A DNA stretch of 64,000 nt from Bog-473 sp963788125 (GCA_963788125.1 CAWBFN010000001.1:124001-188000), one strand, 5' to 3'; counted from the stretch's first letter, positions 26,943 to 36,731 are shown. Notes: generated from the sequence alone by a model not told the origin. Numbers and translations: made by a program.

Positions 26943-28355
26943 GGGTGGCACCCAGGTGGGGAGCGGCTAGGCGGGCTTTCCACACGTAATTGTGCACGCC
27001 GTCGACCGTGTAGGCCCGCCGGAACGTCATTTCGACGCGGTCGCCATTCGTCGGAGTGCGCAGCCCTAGGTCGGTCATCTCACACTGGACACGACCACCG
27101 TTGTCGAGGTCGACAACCGCCACCACCATTGGAGGATCCGGTGAATAGGCCAAGTGGTCCGCCGTCACGGTGGCGATGGTTCCCTTCGCGTCGTGTGCGG
27201 CTCTGGGGTCATTGCGTCGAGGGCACCCACGCAGCGCACACCCTTTGTGCCGGCAGGTGCAATGTGCCGCATTGACCACAGCGTGATCCGCAGAAGGCGA
27301 ACTCCACTCGTGCCCCCTATAGGAGGCGGGCGCGACGGGAAGATCGGGTGGGGGTCGTCGCGGTGGTTCCGTGTGTAGGTGGCCACGCCATCGGAGGTAG
27401 GTGGTATAGCTCACGTCATTGGCGATGTTTTGGTCGCCGCCTTGGGGCGTCGCACCCGCTCGCCATTCGATGAGCCGCTCGGTGCAGCGGAAGACAAACG
27501 CATCGGCACCGTCGGCCAGTACCAAGAGGGCGATGGTGTCGCCTGGAGACGCTCGGTCCAATGCGAGGGCCAAGACCAGTCCAAGATGAGCCGTCCCACA
27601 GTTGCCCACGGTTGAGGCAAGGTCATCTATGAGGACGTCGGGTTTGACGTCCAGCGAACGAGCAAGTGTTCTAGCCGCACGTGGGTGGACGCCCGTGATG
27701 GCGATGTGGTCGACAGCGGTCAAAGCAACCTTTGCGTCGTCCGCTGCCGATTGCGCTGCGGCGCTGCCAAGGCTCACATAAACTTGCTCGCCGAAACGCT
27801 CCTCCCACGTTCGTGATCCGAGCTCCCCGGGCACCCGCCAGCGGTCCAGAACTCTGCGGTCGAAGCGCCACGGCCGACGAGTTCCGCGAGCACCGGACCA
27901 CTTCCGAGAACAATCGCCGCTGCACCATCTCCACCTTCGCGTTCGTCACCGCTCCCCGGCAGGCCGCCCCGAAGGTCTGATAGGACGACGAGGGCACCGT
28001 CGGTGGCTGCGGCGAGGGCGCCGGCAGCACACCGGACCGACCCAGAGAGGTCGTAAGCGGGGATGTCGCCGCCGAGCCCGAGGGCGGCATGGATTGCAAC
28101 TGCGTTTGTCTTGTCGGCGTACGGTGCCGAAGTCGTAGCCAGCCAGACCGAACGGACAACGGTTGTGTCCGAAATGCCATAGAGCGCACGGCGGGCGGCA
28201 GCGACGCCTAGGGTGGTCGCATCCTCGTCGCTGCCAGCGATCGATCGTGTACCGTTGCCGCCGCCAGCCCCCAGTTGATGGTTGATGGCCGATCGCTGGA
28301 GCCGGTATGAAGGTAGATAGGTGCCGTAGCTGAGAATCCCCGTCGCCAACTTCAC
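26935..28355 (-). pseudogene. HMG-CoA-synthase-like / DUF35 fusion, frameshifted
   Basis: The N-terminal half resembles 3-hydroxy-3-methylglutaryl-CoA synthase (GILSYGTYLPSYRL, SDEDATTLGVAAARRAL, Cys in GSVRCAAGALAAATDG). The C-terminal 130 residues are a DUF35/OB-fold domain (VTADHLAYSPDPPMVVAVVD, GDRVEMTFRRAYTVDGVHNY). A missing T near 27854 shifts the frame between TAEF and DRWRVPGELG. The cysteine-rich stretch about 27210-27260 also looks out of frame, since GVRCVGALDAMTPEP is found in the neighbouring frame. Natural actinobacterial homologues are single fused proteins. It overlaps the thiolase gene and is the probable acyl-CoA-binding partner of that thiolase. Confidence 0.72.
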
Positions 28356-28467
28356 GCCGCCGCCGTCGCGTTCTCGATCGGCTTCGAGTAGCCGAGTTTC
28401 TCCGCGTTGTCGCCGCCTAGTTCGTTGGCTTTCGGGTGCCCAGAGCGCCAGATGTGGCGAAAACCGA

Positions 28468-29307
28468 TCAAGACGAGACGCTCAGCGCGGTCGTGTCGGC
28501 GAGAGGCTCCTCAACAGGAACCTCTGGGAATGGACGAACACGGATCACATCGATCGCGCAACTGTGCGGAGCAGAGATGGCAAATAACATCGCATCGACG
28601 ACGTCTTCGCAGTAGGCACGATTTCCATCGCGAAGTAGGGCGAGATGGCCACTCACCTCCAGCGCATTCACGATTTTGGCCACACGTTGGGGATCTGTCC
28701 CAGGTCGGGCCGCTAACTCCGGCCCGGGATCTCGGGGCTGCATTGCGCCTGGAACGATCAGCGTTACCCGGATCCCTAGCGGCTTGAGCTCCTCGTAGCT
28801 GACACGGCTGAACATGTCGAGCCCGGTCTTCGTCGCTACGTACAGCCCTAGGTAGGGCGCTTCGGGAAACATGGTGCCCTCGGTCGAGATGTTGAGGATG
28901 TGTCCGCTTCCCACCCGCCGCATTGCCGGGATAGCCGCTCGCGTCGTGTAGATGGGTCCAAGGAAGTTGGACCCAACGATCGATGAAATGTCCTCGTCAG
29001 TCGCCTCTTGGATGAGCGCGTGTGCCATTGTCGCCGCGTTGTTGACCAGGACATCTAGTCGCCCGAACTTCTCATCGATCAATGCGAAGGCGCGCCGGAC
29101 GTCTTCGGGGCGTCCAACGTCGGCGACGATGGGCAACGCGCTGGAGCCAATGTAGGCCGCTTGCTCCTCGAGGTGTTGCTCGGTGCGACCCAGCAACGCA
29201 ACCTGAGCTCCCGCTTCGGCAAACGCGCGGGCAGCGACTGCGCCCAAGCCACGAGAGGCCCCGGTCACCGTTACTACCTTTCCGGCGAGATCACATCTGA
29301 CGGTCAT
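28468..29307 (-). CDS. short-chain dehydrogenase/reductase
   Basis: A 279-residue classical SDR, intact. The NAD(P) motif is TGASRGLGAVAARAF, the NNAA motif is VLVNNAATMAHA, and the active site has NISTEG and YVATK (Tyr and Lys both present), followed by VTLIVPGAM. It is the first gene of the minus-strand group SDR, HMGS-DUF35, thiolase, CoA transferase. The divergent intergenic region upstream contains a perfect KstR2-like palindrome at 29395. It probably oxidises a hydroxyacyl-CoA or a ring hydroxyl group of the island's substrate, though this cannot be shown. Confidence 0.85.
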   Translation of the reverse strand: MTVRCDLAGKVVTVTGASRGLGAVAARAFAEAGAQVALLGRTEQHLEEQAAYIGSSALPIVADVGRPEDVRRAFALIDEKFGRLDVLVNNAATMAHALIQEATDEDISSIVGSNFLGPIYTTRAAIPAMRRVGSGHILNISTEGTMFPEAPYLGLYVATKTGLDMFSRVSYEELKPLGIRVTLIVPGAMQPRDPGPELAARPGTDPQRVAKIVNALEVSGHLALLRDGNRAYCEDVVDAMLFAISAPHSCAIDVIRVRPFPEVPVEEPLADTTALSVSS

Positions 29308-29394
29308 GCCCGTGCCCCTTAGCTTCTACGGCGTCCTGATCCACGCTGACATTGTTCATGGGCCGATTGCCGCCCGGCAGCATCTTGCTAGCCT

Positions 29395-29408
29395 ACCAAG
29401 CGCTTGGC
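29395..29408. promoter_or_regulatory. KstR2-like operator, site 1
   Basis: ACCAAGCGCTTGGC, matching the AnCAAGnnCTTGnT consensus of KstR2 except at the last base. It lies 88 bases from the minus-strand SDR start and about 76 bases from the plus-strand small ORF, so it can control both divergent transcripts. Confidence 0.7.
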
Positions 29409-29483
29409 CGTCTCGCCACCGGCGCGATGGATTAGGCGTGCGCCAGACCCACGCTGGGCCCGGGTATCGAGAAAGGGAATGAC

Positions 29484-29624
29484 ATGCAGCCATATGAGCT
29501 GACAACCGTCAAGGTCGCTGAACGCGCACTCGACCCTTCGGACGTCTTCGAACGTCACGTGCCGGCGCACATGCACATGGACAACTCCCCGTGCGTTGCT
29601 CGGGCAGCGGAGCATGCGAGATGA
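29484..29624 (+). CDS. possible small protein before an enoyl-CoA hydratase
   Basis: A 46-codon frame starting at ATG 29484 (MQPYELTTVKVAERALDPSD) after a GAAAGGGA ribosome site. It ends in a TGA that overlaps the ATG of the enoyl-CoA hydratase (ATGA). No family is recognised. It may be a leader peptide that couples translation, or the stub of a longer gene now lost. Support is only its start signal and the overlap. Confidence 0.35.
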   Translation: MQPYELTTVKVAERALDPSDVFERHVPAHMHMDNSPCVARAAEHAR

Positions 29625-30400
29625 GCGCCCCCAACAATGAGGTGGTGATCGAACGGCGAGGCAGTGTACTGGTCGCCCGCCTCAACCGGCCCGAGGCTCG
29701 TAATGCATACAACCGGCCGGTGATGGCAGGCATTGGAGCCGCTGTGAAAGAGGCGGAAGCTGATCCGGAGATCCGGGCATTGGTGCTGATCGGCACCGGA
29801 GACAAGGCGTTTAGTGCCGGGATGGACCTCCGAGCGTTCGCCAGTGGCGACCAGACGCCGATCGACCCGGACCTTTTGGACGCCATGGTGCGACTCACCC
29901 GTGGTGAGGTGGCGGTTCCGGTCGTCGGCGCAGCCAACGCGTCGGCCCTCGCCGGGGGTTTTGAGCTGCTGCTCGGGTGCGATGTCATCGTCGCTTCCTC
30001 GGAGGCGAAGTTTGGCCTGCCCGAGGTCAAGCGGGGTCTCTTCGCAGCGGGCAATGGGACACAGCTGGCCATACGCCTCCCGCTTGCCGTCGCCCTGGAG
30101 CTGACCTTGACGGGCGATAGCATCGACGCGTCTCGCGCCTACGAGCTGGGTCTGGTGAACCAGGTGGTCCCGCCCGACCGAGTGCTGGAGGCGGCGCTCG
30201 TGCTCGCTGAGCGGATCGCCGCCAATGGACCTTTGGCCGTCGCGGCAACCAAGGAGCTAGTCCGGTTGTGGCCTGTGGACTTTCAACAGGCCGAGCAGCG
30301 ACGAACCGAGCTACATCACTCCGTGTTTGCCAGTGAGGACGCAAAGGAAGGCGCCACAGCATTTATCGAGAAGCGGGCGCCCACCTGGAAGGGCCGTTAG
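29621..30400 (+). CDS. enoyl-CoA hydratase/isomerase family protein
   Basis: A 259-residue crotonase-fold protein, intact. It opens with VVIERRGSVLVARLNRPEAR. The oxyanion-hole segments are DKAFSAGMDLRAF and ANASALAGGFELLLGCDVI, and the usual DAKEGATAFIEKRAPTW is at the end. The glutamate expected for hydration cannot be assigned with certainty; the second motif has GLPEVKRGLF. The start at ATG 29621 is preferred over 29591 because of the ATGA overlap with the preceding small frame. It probably hydrates an unsaturated CoA thioester in the island pathway. Confidence 0.85.
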   Translation: MSAPNNEVVIERRGSVLVARLNRPEARNAYNRPVMAGIGAAVKEAEADPEIRALVLIGTGDKAFSAGMDLRAFASGDQTPIDPDLLDAMVRLTRGEVAVPVVGAANASALAGGFELLLGCDVIVASSEAKFGLPEVKRGLFAAGNGTQLAIRLPLAVALELTLTGDSIDASRAYELGLVNQVVPPDRVLEAALVLAERIAANGPLAVAATKELVRLWPVDFQQAEQRRTELHHSVFASEDAKEGATAFIEKRAPTWKGR

Positions 30401-30493
30401 GAGGAAACCGTGCTGCGCCTTTGCCCATGGATTCGAACTCGGTGCCTTGGCCAGGGAGGCAGAACAGCAACATTCCGGGGGCCTGGCGAAGGT

Positions 30494-30507
30494 GCCAAGC
30501 GCTTGGT
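30494..30507. promoter_or_regulatory. KstR2-like operator, site 2
   Basis: GCCAAGCGCTTGGT, with the perfect 12-bp palindrome CCAAGCGCTTGG, 30 bases before the ATG of the VOC-family gene. It matches AnCAAGnnCTTGnT except at the first base. Confidence 0.7.
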
Positions 30508-30537
30508 AGACTCGGCGCAAAGAAGCTGGAGGTAATC

Positions 30538-31098
30538 ATGACCCCAGGTGTGACTGGTGTTCGCGCTGCTCGACGGCTCAACCACATGGAGTTCGTCTAT
30601 CGGCCCGGCGAGCGCGATCTCGTGCTGGCCCTCTTCGATCTTCTTGGTTTCCAGAAGCACGATGAGCACGGCGGTGTATTCCTCCTTGGCTTCATCGACT
30701 CCACCGAGCCCGCTGACAACTTTGTCGCTGGCTCAGAAGTGAAACCCGAACAGTGGGAATTTGATCAAGCGCTCGCTGAGGCGCTGCGCCAAGAGCCTTT
30801 GGCTACGGCCTTTGATGGGTACAAGAAACTGCTCGAGCGGGATCCGCAATGGGGAATGCACGTTGGCATCCGGTTCGAGTCGCTCGACGAGTGGGAAGAG
30901 ACGGTCGCACGTGTCGGTGACGTAGGGGTACACGCACCGGTATTAGCCGACCGGGTGACGCTCCGAGGTGTGTACCGACCGGGCGAACCAGGCGCGATGT
31001 CGTCCTCCGTGTACCAGGCGTTCATTTGGACCGACGTCCTGGCGTCCGGTTCCTTGGCGTTTGGCCAGCAACTTGAACTGACCGTTCACGCATTCTGA
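30538..31098 (+). CDS. VOC-family (glyoxalase-like) protein
   Basis: A 186-residue protein beginning ARRLNHMEFVYRPGERD, which has the beta strand and helix order of a vicinal-oxygen-chelate domain (DLVLALFDLLGFQKHDE), with a second half containing WGMHVGIRFESLDEWEET. Members include ring-cleavage dioxygenases, epimerases and glyoxalases. Candidate metal ligands are His in NHMEF and MHVGI and Glu near the C terminus (QLELTVHAF). The start at ATG 30538 follows TGGAGG; the KstR2-like palindrome lies just before. It is not a clear extradiol dioxygenase, so the reaction is left open. Confidence 0.7.
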   Translation: MTPGVTGVRAARRLNHMEFVYRPGERDLVLALFDLLGFQKHDEHGGVFLLGFIDSTEPADNFVAGSEVKPEQWEFDQALAEALRQEPLATAFDGYKKLLERDPQWGMHVGIRFESLDEWEETVARVGDVGVHAPVLADRVTLRGVYRPGEPGAMSSSVYQAFIWTDVLASGSLAFGQQLELTVHAF

Positions 31099-31208
31099 GG
31101 TCGATCCGAGCGGCCTCGAGAAGCCTGCATTCACGAAGGGTGTGGGTCACAACCCATTTGGCGTACACGTTTGGAAAGCCGACCCGCGCGCTGACCGGTC
31201 TGGAGCGC

Positions 31209-31225
31209 GATCTGGATACCAGATC
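31209..31225. promoter_or_regulatory. palindrome before the SMP-30 gene
   Basis: GATCTGGATACCAGATC, perfect 7-bp arms around a 3-base centre, 33 bases upstream of the GTG start. It is different in sequence from the KstR2-like sites, so it may bind another regulator. Confidence 0.5.
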
Positions 31226-31257
31226 CAATCTGGACGTCATTTAGATGGAGGGTAGGC

Positions 31258-32187
31258 GTGGAGGAAGTCGCTGGTGACCTGCAGTTCCCGGAAGGGCCGA
31301 TCTCGTTAGCCGACGGAAGCGTCTTGGTTGTCGAGATCCAATCGGGGAACCTCAGCCGTATCACCCCAAGCGGGAGCAAATCGGTCCTGGCTCACTGTGG
31401 GGGCGGACCGAATGGTGCCGCCATTGGCCCGGACGACCACGTCTACGTATGCAACAACGGAGGGTTTGGCTGGGCCCGACGTGGACAATTCCTTGCCGCA
31501 ACCGGCCGGGCAGAGGACTACATCGGCGGTAAAATCCAGCGAGTTAACCCTCGAACCGGCGAGGTGGAAACTCTTTATTCATCGTGTGCCGAGGAGCCGC
31601 TCAACGCTCCGAACGACTTAGTGTTTGACGGCGACGGCGGCTTCTACTTTACAGATACAGGTACTTCCTATGGCGGGAAGTCGGACATCGGAAGCGTCTA
31701 CTACGCCCGCCCTGAGGGCGACAGCATCACCCGAGTCGTTGCAGGGATTGATCGACCCAACGGTATCGGCCTCTCACCGGATGGTACGAGACTGTACGTC
31801 GTCGAGAGCAGAACGGCACGTATTTGGTATTGGCACATCGATGCACCCGGTCAGCTCGCCCGTGGAACCGTGGATTTTGCCCCCGGAGGCGGCACACTTC
31901 TCTATGTGTTCGATCATTTCGCCTATCTCGATTCACTGGCCATCGACAGCGAGGGAGCCGTGTGTGTCGGCACCGTGGCGAAGGGCGGAGTTTCGAGGAT
32001 CGACAAAGACGGCAAACTGGTCGGATACTTGCCGGCTCCCGTACATGACCCATTGATTAGCAACATCTGCTTCGATGTGACAGATCGTCGTCTGGCATAT
32101 GTGACCTCATCCGGGCTCGGATTGCTCTATAAGACCCCCTGGGTTTGCGAGGGGGCCACACTTGCATTCGAGGCGCTATCACTTTGA
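31258..32187 (+). CDS. SMP-30/gluconolactonase family protein
   Basis: A 309-residue six-bladed beta-propeller. Visible blade motifs are LQFPEGPISLADGSVLVVEI, NAPNDLVFDGDGGFYFTDTG, GIDRPNGIGLSPDGTRLYVV and DSLAIDSEGAVCVGTV. The Glu of FPEGP, Asn and Asp of APND and NG, and the Asp in YLDSLAID fit the divalent-metal ligands of this family. It hydrolyses lactones and could open a lactone made by Baeyer-Villiger-type oxidation. It starts at GTG 31258 after GGAGGG. It is intact and lies in the plus-strand group after the VOC gene. Confidence 0.83.
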   Translation: MEEVAGDLQFPEGPISLADGSVLVVEIQSGNLSRITPSGSKSVLAHCGGGPNGAAIGPDDHVYVCNNGGFGWARRGQFLAATGRAEDYIGGKIQRVNPRTGEVETLYSSCAEEPLNAPNDLVFDGDGGFYFTDTGTSYGGKSDIGSVYYARPEGDSITRVVAGIDRPNGIGLSPDGTRLYVVESRTARIWYWHIDAPGQLARGTVDFAPGGGTLLYVFDHFAYLDSLAIDSEGAVCVGTVAKGGVSRIDKDGKLVGYLPAPVHDPLISNICFDVTDRRLAYVTSSGLGLLYKTPWVCEGATLAFEALSL

Positions 32188-32647
32188 GGATGGGTACCCG
32201 CCTTCTTAGACCGATGCTGTGGTTGTTCGGGTGAGCGCGGAAGGGACGGTGCCCGTCATGGTGCCAGCCTGGCGACCTCGTGTCATCCCTCGCGTGGCCG
32301 CTAGCATGTCACCAACGACGCTTTTAAAGTGTGCGCTAATTTGTTCGTTGGTGAGCGAGCGTGGGAGCGAATGTGTCCATGGGTGAGGTGAGCGGACTCA
32401 TGACCCCACCACGTGTTGTCGCACCTCGACAGCCCCTATTGCCTATCCTGTCTAGTGGTGCATTCGAGCGATGGTGCCTGGCTCGAAGCCTCGGGCTCCA
32501 ACACGCTCAACACCGGCAAGGAGTAGCCGAAGTACCAAAAGAATGTGGTCCTGCCAATGAGTAAAGATATTGATCCGGTGACGACCAGGCGAGCCAAATC
32601 GACCATTGCGAAATTCGTCGGGTACAAAGGCAGAGCGAACAGAGAAA
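32188..32647. other. gap between the SMP-30 and TetR genes
   Basis: No convincing gene in 460 bases. It contains an inverted repeat with 10-bp arms (next entry). Short frames here have no family features. Confidence 0.5.
32309..32354. repeat. inverted repeat upstream of the TetR gene
   Basis: TCACCAACGA (32309-32318) and TCGTTGGTGA (32345-32354), perfect 10-bp arms separated by 26 bases. It is not followed by a T-run. It could be paired half-sites for a dimeric regulator. Confidence 0.5.
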
Positions 32648-33321
32648 ATGCCTAGCGATCTCGCGGCCGCCAATGCACGCATAGCGTCATTGGAGGCCAA
32701 GCTCGACAAACACCGGCGCACCGTCACCTACAAAGAGGCACACGGAGATTCGACATTTGATCGACGCGCCCACATTCTGGAAGTCGCCGGGAAACTCTTC
32801 GCACAGAACGGCTTCTTCAAGACCACCATTCGTGACATTGCAGAGGAAGTGGGAATTCTTTCTGGAAGTCTCTACCACTACTTCAAATTCAAAGGAGGAG
32901 ATGGTCGACGAGATACTGTCCAGCCATCTTCGGATGTTGGTTGCTGAGTGCCAAGAAGCGGTCGCGGACGCTCCTCCGTCAGAAGCTCTACGACGGCTGG
33001 TTCGTACGATTTTCCGCGTGATTGCCCATGACTGGACGGCGCCGACCATCCTCAAGAACGACCACGACCAGTTGCGTCAGCTTCCCCGGTTCGCATACAT
33101 AGAGGAAGTAGGACGAGAACTCGATGGCCTGTGGTTGCGCATAATTGACGAGGGGAAACGGACCGGTCAGGTGAGGAGTGACGTAGACTCGTCGGTGCTC
33201 TACCGATTCATCCGCAACTCGATTTCAAGCTGGCATCAACCGAGTTCCAAAATTGCCCCTCGCGGAACTGGCCGAGCTCTATAACGTCTTGATCTTCGAA
33301 GGAATTGCTGGGCCCCTGTAG
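32648..33321 (+). pseudogene. KstR2-like TetR regulator, frameshifted
   Basis: A TetR-family repressor of about 220 residues. The helix-turn-helix (FAQNGFFKTTIRDIAEEVG, then ILSGSLYHYF) and the following KEEMVDEILSSHL match KstR2, as do RQLPRFAYIEEVGRELDGLW and SSVLYRFIRNSI. An extra T near 32886 shifts the frame before KEEMVDE. A second indel near 33255 hides the end (LPLAELAELYNVLIFEGIAG), so the true stop is TAG 33319-33321. It has a longer N terminus than KstR2 (a helix from ASLEAKLDKHRR). KstR2 controls the C/D-ring steroid genes in mycobacteria and senses a CoA thioester. The matching operators in this island support the same mode here. Confidence 0.78.
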
Positions 33322-33410
33322 GACGAAGCTCCCAGACAATGGGCCCACGAACACTCAGTCCATATGTCGCCTTGCCAATGGCGACACCCGTGCGGAGGGA
33401 TGCAACGTAC

Positions 33411-34159
33411 ATGGTGCCCATTGAGGAACAGGTTGCCATCGTGACTGGCGGCGCCGGTGGACTTGGTACCGCAATCTGCGCGTCGCTTGCACGACGTGGC
33501 GTCACGGTTGTCGTGGCTGACACGCGTTGGATCGCGCCCAGGCCGTGGCGAGCGACCTCGAAACATCCAGTGGGAGCCACCTCGTACCGGCCGTTTTGGA
33601 CGTCACCTCGCCATCGAGCATCGAAGAGGTCGTTGCCTCCACGATCGCTGGATACGGTCACATTGATATCTTGATCAACTGCGCCGGCTTCCCAATCGAT
33701 CGTCCACTCGTAAAGATGGATGACGACGCATGGCGCCAAGTTCTCGACGTCTGTCTGTACGGCACGTTCGCGATGTGTCGGGCGGTCGCACCAGGGATGA
33801 TCGATCGTCAATATGGACGGATCATCAACCTCTCGTCTCGGGCATACTTGGGAAATCCCGGTCAGGCCAACTATTCCGCCGCGAAGGCAGGTGTTATTGG
33901 CTTGACCAAGTCGATCGCCAAGGAACTGGGACGCCACGGCATTACCGTCAACGCGATCGCTCCTGGGTTGATCGAGACAGAGATGGTTCGTTCGCACCCG
34001 AAGTTCGACGCCATTGCCGAGCGAGCCATTGCCGAGAACGCTGTTCGGCGGCTTGGGGTTCCCGACGACGTGGCGGCAGCAGTCGTGTACCTCGCATCTC
34101 CCGAGGCAGGGTTCGTCTCAGGCGACGTGCTCCATGTGTCCGGCGGCCGGTTTGGGTGA
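33411..34159 (+). pseudogene. SDR oxidoreductase, frameshifted
   Basis: A classical SDR of about 250 residues. The N-terminal VAIVTGGAGGLGTAICASL (frame from ATG 33411) ends after VVVADTR. A missing base near 33524 puts the remainder (LDRAQAVASDLE, LINCAGFPIDRP, INLSSRAYLG, YSAAKAGVIGLTKS) in another frame. Ser, Tyr and Lys of the active site are present, as are the usual GDVLHVSGG end and VNAIAPGLIETEM. Read across the shift it is a complete FabG-like reductase. It converges on the next SDR gene. Confidence 0.75.
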
Positions 34160-34176
34160 GCAGCGACGTCGAGGCG

Positions 34177-34988
34177 TCAGGCACGGCCCATCGGCGTCTG
34201 CTGTCCGACCGCGACGGCCCCGGCGAAGCCGCCGTCCGTCCAGAGCACCTCGCCGGTGACGTAGCTCATGCGCGGACTGCAGAGAAGGACCAGCGGCCAA
34301 CCCTGTTCTGAAGGTTGCGCGTATCGGCCGATCGGTCCGACAGACCGATCGACGATCTCCTTCCGGCACGGGCGTGAAATGCGGCCATCATTGGTGTCTC
34401 GGTTGGTCCCGGGTTGATGCAGTTGATCCGGATGCCACGCGTGATGAGATCCCGACACGACCAATTGACCCACGCATCTATGGCGTACTTTGACCACACA
34501 TAGCCGCTACGCGACCACAGCTCCTCGTTCTTCTGGAGCCACGTGAGCGCTCCATCGAATCCGTTCGTTTCGAGTAGCTCGGTGAGAACTGCGAGGTGTT
34601 GTTGCCAGCCGGTTGCCGCTGATGACGAGATGATCCCGATGGCTGAACCGTCGGCCATTTTCGGAACGAGCTGCTCGACGAATTGACGTGCCCCAACGAA
34701 GTTCACCAGCATCGTGTCGAGTTGGCTGTCGGGAGGGCCCGGTAACCCGGCGCAGCTCAAGAGGGCGTCGATCGGCCCATCGATAGAGGCTGCAGCGGCG
34801 TCGATGGCAGTCGGGTCGCGCAAGTCCACCTCGATTGCTCGGTGGACGGGGAGTGAGATCGTCTTGATGTCGAGCGCGGTTACCTTCGCGCCGAGATCAA
34901 GCAGGATTTTAGCGGCTGCATGACCCATGCCCGATGCCGAGCCGGTCACAACTACATTTTTTCCGGCGTAGCCGAGTGCGTCATTCAT
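34177..34988 (-). pseudogene. SDR oxidoreductase, frameshifted
   Basis: A second SDR, on the minus strand. The N-terminal NVVVTGSASGMGHAAAKIL, the catalytic pair in SGYVWSKYAIDAWV (Tyr and Lys) and INCINPGPTETPMM are in the frame from ATG 34988. After AFHARAG a G is missing near 34361, and the true end (KEIVDRSVGPIGRYAQPSE, then LLCSPRMSYVTGEVLWTDGG) is in the next frame to 34177. The divergent active-site spacing resembles hydroxysteroid-dehydrogenase-type SDRs. The upstream region, about 35030, has CAAGCTTG, but with no spacing match to the KstR2 consensus. Confidence 0.75.
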
Positions 34989-35110
34989 CGATTTGCTCTC
35001 CTTGTCTCTCGGCCAGTTACGGCCCCAAGCTTGTGAAATCTCGCCGCGATCACGACGAAGAATCCTCCGGCGCGAGCGTGGTCTTTTTGAGTGTGCCGCG
35101 ATCACGCCTG

Positions 35111-36589
35111 TCAGTCCACCAGAGCGGCGACGGTCTTGGTCTCGAGATACTGTTCAAAACCCTCGCGGCCGTACTGGCGTCCGAGGCCGCTTTGTTTGAA
35201 TCCCCCGAACGGGCTCATTGGGCTGTACCATCGCCCCCCGTTAACGCCGATCACGCCCGCTCGGATGCGCCTCGCCACCGCCATGGAGCGCTCCAACGAG
35301 CCAGAGTTCACGGCGCCTCCGAGGCCGTACTGCGATTGGTTGGCGATCCGCACGGCGTCGTCGTCTCCGTCGTGGGGGATGACGCAGAGCACGGGCCCAA
35401 AGATCTCCTCCTGGGAAATGGTGATCCGGTTGTCGGGTACGCCGAACACCGTCGGCTCGACGTAGAAGCCCTTGGGCAGATGGGCGGGCCGTCCGCCGCC
35501 CGTAACCAGCGCGGCGCCTTCCTCTTTGCCCTTCTCGATGTAACCAAGGATCCGATCGCGCTGGCGGGCGTTTATAACCGGACCCATGATGTTCTGCGGA
35601 TCGGTTGGGTCACCGTAGTGCACGCTTTCGAAGGCCTCTTTTAGAGTCTCAAGGGTCCACTCGTAGCGCGAGCGGGGGACCAGCAGCCGGGTGGTCATCG
35701 TGCAGCCTTGCCCAGCGTGCGTGCATAGGAGCGCCGCTTTCGGCACAATCGCTTCGAGATCGGCGCCGTCCAGGAGGATCTGGGCCGACTTCCCACCAAG
35801 CTCAAGGAAGAGGCGCTTGAGGCTGGCCGCTCCCTTCTCCATGATGCGCCGACCGGTAACCGTCGACCCCGTGAAGGAGATCAGATCAACTCGGGGGTCG
35901 AGGGTGAGCACTTCGCCTACCAAGTGGTCCGACGAGGTGACCACGTTCAGCACGCCCGGGGGCAGGTTGGTCCGCTCTATGGCCAATCTTCCTAGTCGCA
36001 GCGCGTTGAACGGCGTGTCGGGCGCCGCCTTCAGCACGACCGTATTGCCCGCGGCCAGGGCCGGGCCAAGCTTGTCGAGGGTGACACCCAGCGGGTAGTT
36101 CCAAGGCACGATGGCTCCAACCACGCCGACCGGCTCTTTGGTCACGACAAGCCGGTTCGTCGCGCCCGAAGACTCATCGACCCCGAGGTCCCGCTCCCAG
36201 TCGAACTCCTCGATGTACTTGGCCGGCCACCTCAGAGCCTCTCGCAGGGGACCGTCGAGCTGGCCCGCCTTGGTGGTCGCAACCGGGCAGCCCACTTCGG
36301 CCACCAGCTCCCGGCGGAACTCCTCACGCTCATACTCGAGCGCCTCGGCCAGCTCTTCGAGGCATTGCTTGCGCAGCGCCTTATTGGTCGCCCAGTCCGT
36401 CTCGTCGAAGGCGCGGCGGGCTGCGGCGATGGCCTGCTCCATGTCCCGCCTGGACGTGTCGGAGCATGCGCCTATCACCTCCTCGGTCGCTGGATTTACG
36501 TTGTCGAACGTCGTGCCCTCGATGGGCTCGACCAGCCTCCCGTCGATCAGCATCCGGGATTCAAAGTTCAGATTCGGCCGCTGGCTCAA
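35111..36589 (-). CDS. NAD(P)-dependent aldehyde dehydrogenase
   Basis: A 492-residue aldehyde dehydrogenase, intact and of normal length. The NAD-binding region is VVGAIVPWNYPLGV and LISFTGSTVTGRRI, the catalytic Glu is in LELGGKSAQ, and the Cys is in HAGQGCTMTTRLLVP. The C-terminal PFGGFKQSGLGRQYGREG is typical. It oxidises an aldehyde to an acid, perhaps the product of a retro-aldol side-chain cleavage by the nearby thiolase-type enzymes. A near-perfect KstR2-like site is 24 bases upstream of the start. Confidence 0.88.
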   Translation of the reverse strand: MSQRPNLNFESRMLIDGRLVEPIEGTTFDNVNPATEEVIGACSDTSRRDMEQAIAAARRAFDETDWATNKALRKQCLEELAEALEYEREEFRRELVAEVGCPVATTKAGQLDGPLREALRWPAKYIEEFDWERDLGVDESSGATNRLVVTKEPVGVVGAIVPWNYPLGVTLDKLGPALAAGNTVVLKAAPDTPFNALRLGRLAIERTNLPPGVLNVVTSSDHLVGEVLTLDPRVDLISFTGSTVTGRRIMEKGAASLKRLFLELGGKSAQILLDGADLEAIVPKAALLCTHAGQGCTMTTRLLVPRSRYEWTLETLKEAFESVHYGDPTDPQNIMGPVINARQRDRILGYIEKGKEEGAALVTGGGRPAHLPKGFYVEPTVFGVPDNRITISQEEIFGPVLCVIPHDGDDDAVRIANQSQYGLGGAVNSGSLERSMAVARRIRAGVIGVNGGRWYSPMSPFGGFKQSGLGRQYGREGFEQYLETKTVAALVD

Positions 36590-36612
36590 GGTTGTCTCCC
36601 TCGCTGCTGTCG

Positions 36613-36626
36613 ACCAACCGCTTGGT
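36613..36626. promoter_or_regulatory. KstR2-like operator, site 3 (one mismatch)
   Basis: ACCAACCGCTTGGT, differing from the palindromic ACCAAGCGCTTGGT by one base in the left half. It lies 24 bases from the aldehyde dehydrogenase start and downstream of the thiolase gene on the same strand. Confidence 0.6.
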
Positions 36627-36731
36627 TGGTGCCCACGATGTTAGTAAATTCCATGATCGATGTCGGAGGCGGATGGCCTCCGTGAGGGCTGGTTCGGTGC
36701 TTGGGACTGTGGCGTGCAACTACCACCAGCC

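Noticed and set aside
30425..30470. A tRNA T-loop-like sequence (ATTCGAACT)
   Set aside because: On the other strand it gives GTTCGAAT, but the flanking five bases do not pair and there is no acceptor or anticodon arm.
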